A stretch of 6,352 nucleotides of DNA, from assembly GCA_902479205.1 (NCBI GenBank), contig CABSNX010000116.1:1-6352 (forward strand), in the 5' to 3' direction. This DNA is from an uncultured Collinsella sp. (GTDB taxonomy: Bacteria > Actinomycetota > Coriobacteriia > Coriobacteriales > Coriobacteriaceae). This document shows positions 6,032 to 6,352 of this stretch, piece after piece. How positions within the stretch are numbered: position 1 is the stretch's first letter; each line of letters starts with the position of its first letter. A program made the translations under genes and the position numbers. The notes beneath the pieces are model-generated. The model saw nothing but the letters and a program-made list of their open reading frames with translations. It had not been told where the DNA came from and searched no databases.

Positions 6032-6352
6032 CGGCTGCCACCTCCTTCTTGGAAGCAAAGCGGTCCTTAATGCGTGCGAAGAATGCCTTGAGCTGTGGGT
6101 TGTTAGTAAAGACCATGACCAGGATCAACACGATGGCGTAGATGAGCATGCGGTAGTCCGAGAACTGACGGAGCAACTCGGGGAGCACCGTGAGCAGCGC
6201 CGCAGCGATAACGGAACCGCGCATGTTGCCCAGGCCGCCCAGGACCACGAACACCAGAATGAGGATCGACGTGTTGAAGTCGAACTTGGTGGCGGAGAGC
6301 TGCGAGAAGTTACCGCCGAAGAGAGCTCCGGCAGCACCGGCGAGGCCAGCGG
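6021..6352 (-). CDS. livM: Branched-chain amino-acid ABC transporter permease LivM, C-terminal part only
   Basis: LivM is one of two membrane permeases of the HAAT importer. Only the last 109 residues are in the window; the N-terminus lies beyond the right edge. The start of the visible part (AGLAGAAGALFGG) and the later VVLGGLGNMRGSVIAAALL and LPELLRQFSDYRMLIYA match the conserved C-terminal region of LivM, including the GGLG cytoplasmic loop that contacts the ATPases. Two hydrophobic segments follow, and a basic tail (FARIKDRFASKKE) ends the protein. The stop overlaps the livG start (ATGCCCAGTAA), so the genes are coupled. LivH and the binding protein are expected further upstream, outside the window. 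Nothing suggests a defect; the truncation is the window edge. Confidence 0.93.
   Translation of the reverse strand, partial: AGLAGAAGALFGGNFSQLSATKFDFNTSILILVFVVLGGLGNMRGSVIAAALLTVLPELLRQFSDYRMLIYAIVLILVMVFTNNPQLKAFFARIKDRFASKKEVAADAQ

Noticed and set aside
6032..6058. Upstream TTG start for LivG
   Set aside because: It lies before the AAGGAGG that serves the ATG at 6031 and would encode an unlikely LPRRRWQP leader.
4505..6070. Long plus-strand open frame of 521 codons opposite livF and livG
   Set aside because: It mirrors the two ABC ATPase genes, whose complete Walker A, signature and Walker B motifs are on the minus strand. The plus-strand product is rich in His, Gln, Arg and Leu with no recognisable domain, and GC-rich coding DNA often leaves such antisense frames open.

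Overview
The window suggests a moderately high-GC, gut-type actinobacterium of class Coriobacteriia; Collinsella is my best guess. The basis is GC-rich codon use, Gram-positive-style G-rich ribosome binding sites, and a protein repertoire that combines a Firmicutes-like CutC with a LivFGM-type transporter. This is recognition by eye, not a database result.

Layout, left to right. (1) The minus strand from the left edge to 1497 encodes most of RecJ, the 5'-3' single-strand DNA exonuclease; its C-terminus lies outside the window. (2) A 275-base divergent intergenic region (1498-1772) carries a perfect TATAAT box reading towards recJ, a short hairpin in the recJ leader, and a 15-bp inverted repeat upstream of the next gene. 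(3) A plus-strand gene (1773-2771) encodes a ten-helix transporter of the bile acid:sodium symporter (BASS/SBF) superfamily. (4) It converges, across 27 bases containing two G/C-rich hairpins, on a two-gene minus-strand unit: cutC (3603-4280), then a GalT/HIT-like protein (2799-3599) that starts 3 nt after the cutC stop. (5) Upstream of cutC is a long perfect inverted repeat (22-bp arms, 25-nt loop, 4339-4407). It abuts a strong rho-independent terminator (4408-4446) that ends the next operon. (6) From 4457 to the right edge the minus strand holds livM (partial), livG and livF, the distal genes of a branched-chain amino-acid type ABC importer (HAAT family). livG and livF are packed with an 11-nt overlap and a zero-base junction.

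How the genes work together. LivM (permease) with LivG and LivF (ATPases) should form the membrane and ATPase core of an amino-acid importer; the missing LivH and the binding protein are expected beyond the right edge. CutC and the GalT-like protein look translationally coupled and are probably functionally linked, but the substrate is unknown. RecJ and the BASS transporter are separate single genes here. I see no mobile-element genes, CRISPR array, tRNA or rRNA. Most of the window is ordinary chromosomal content. The points most worth a second look are the long inverted repeat, the cutC/GalT-like pair, and the BASS transporter's apparently non-canonical sodium-site residues.
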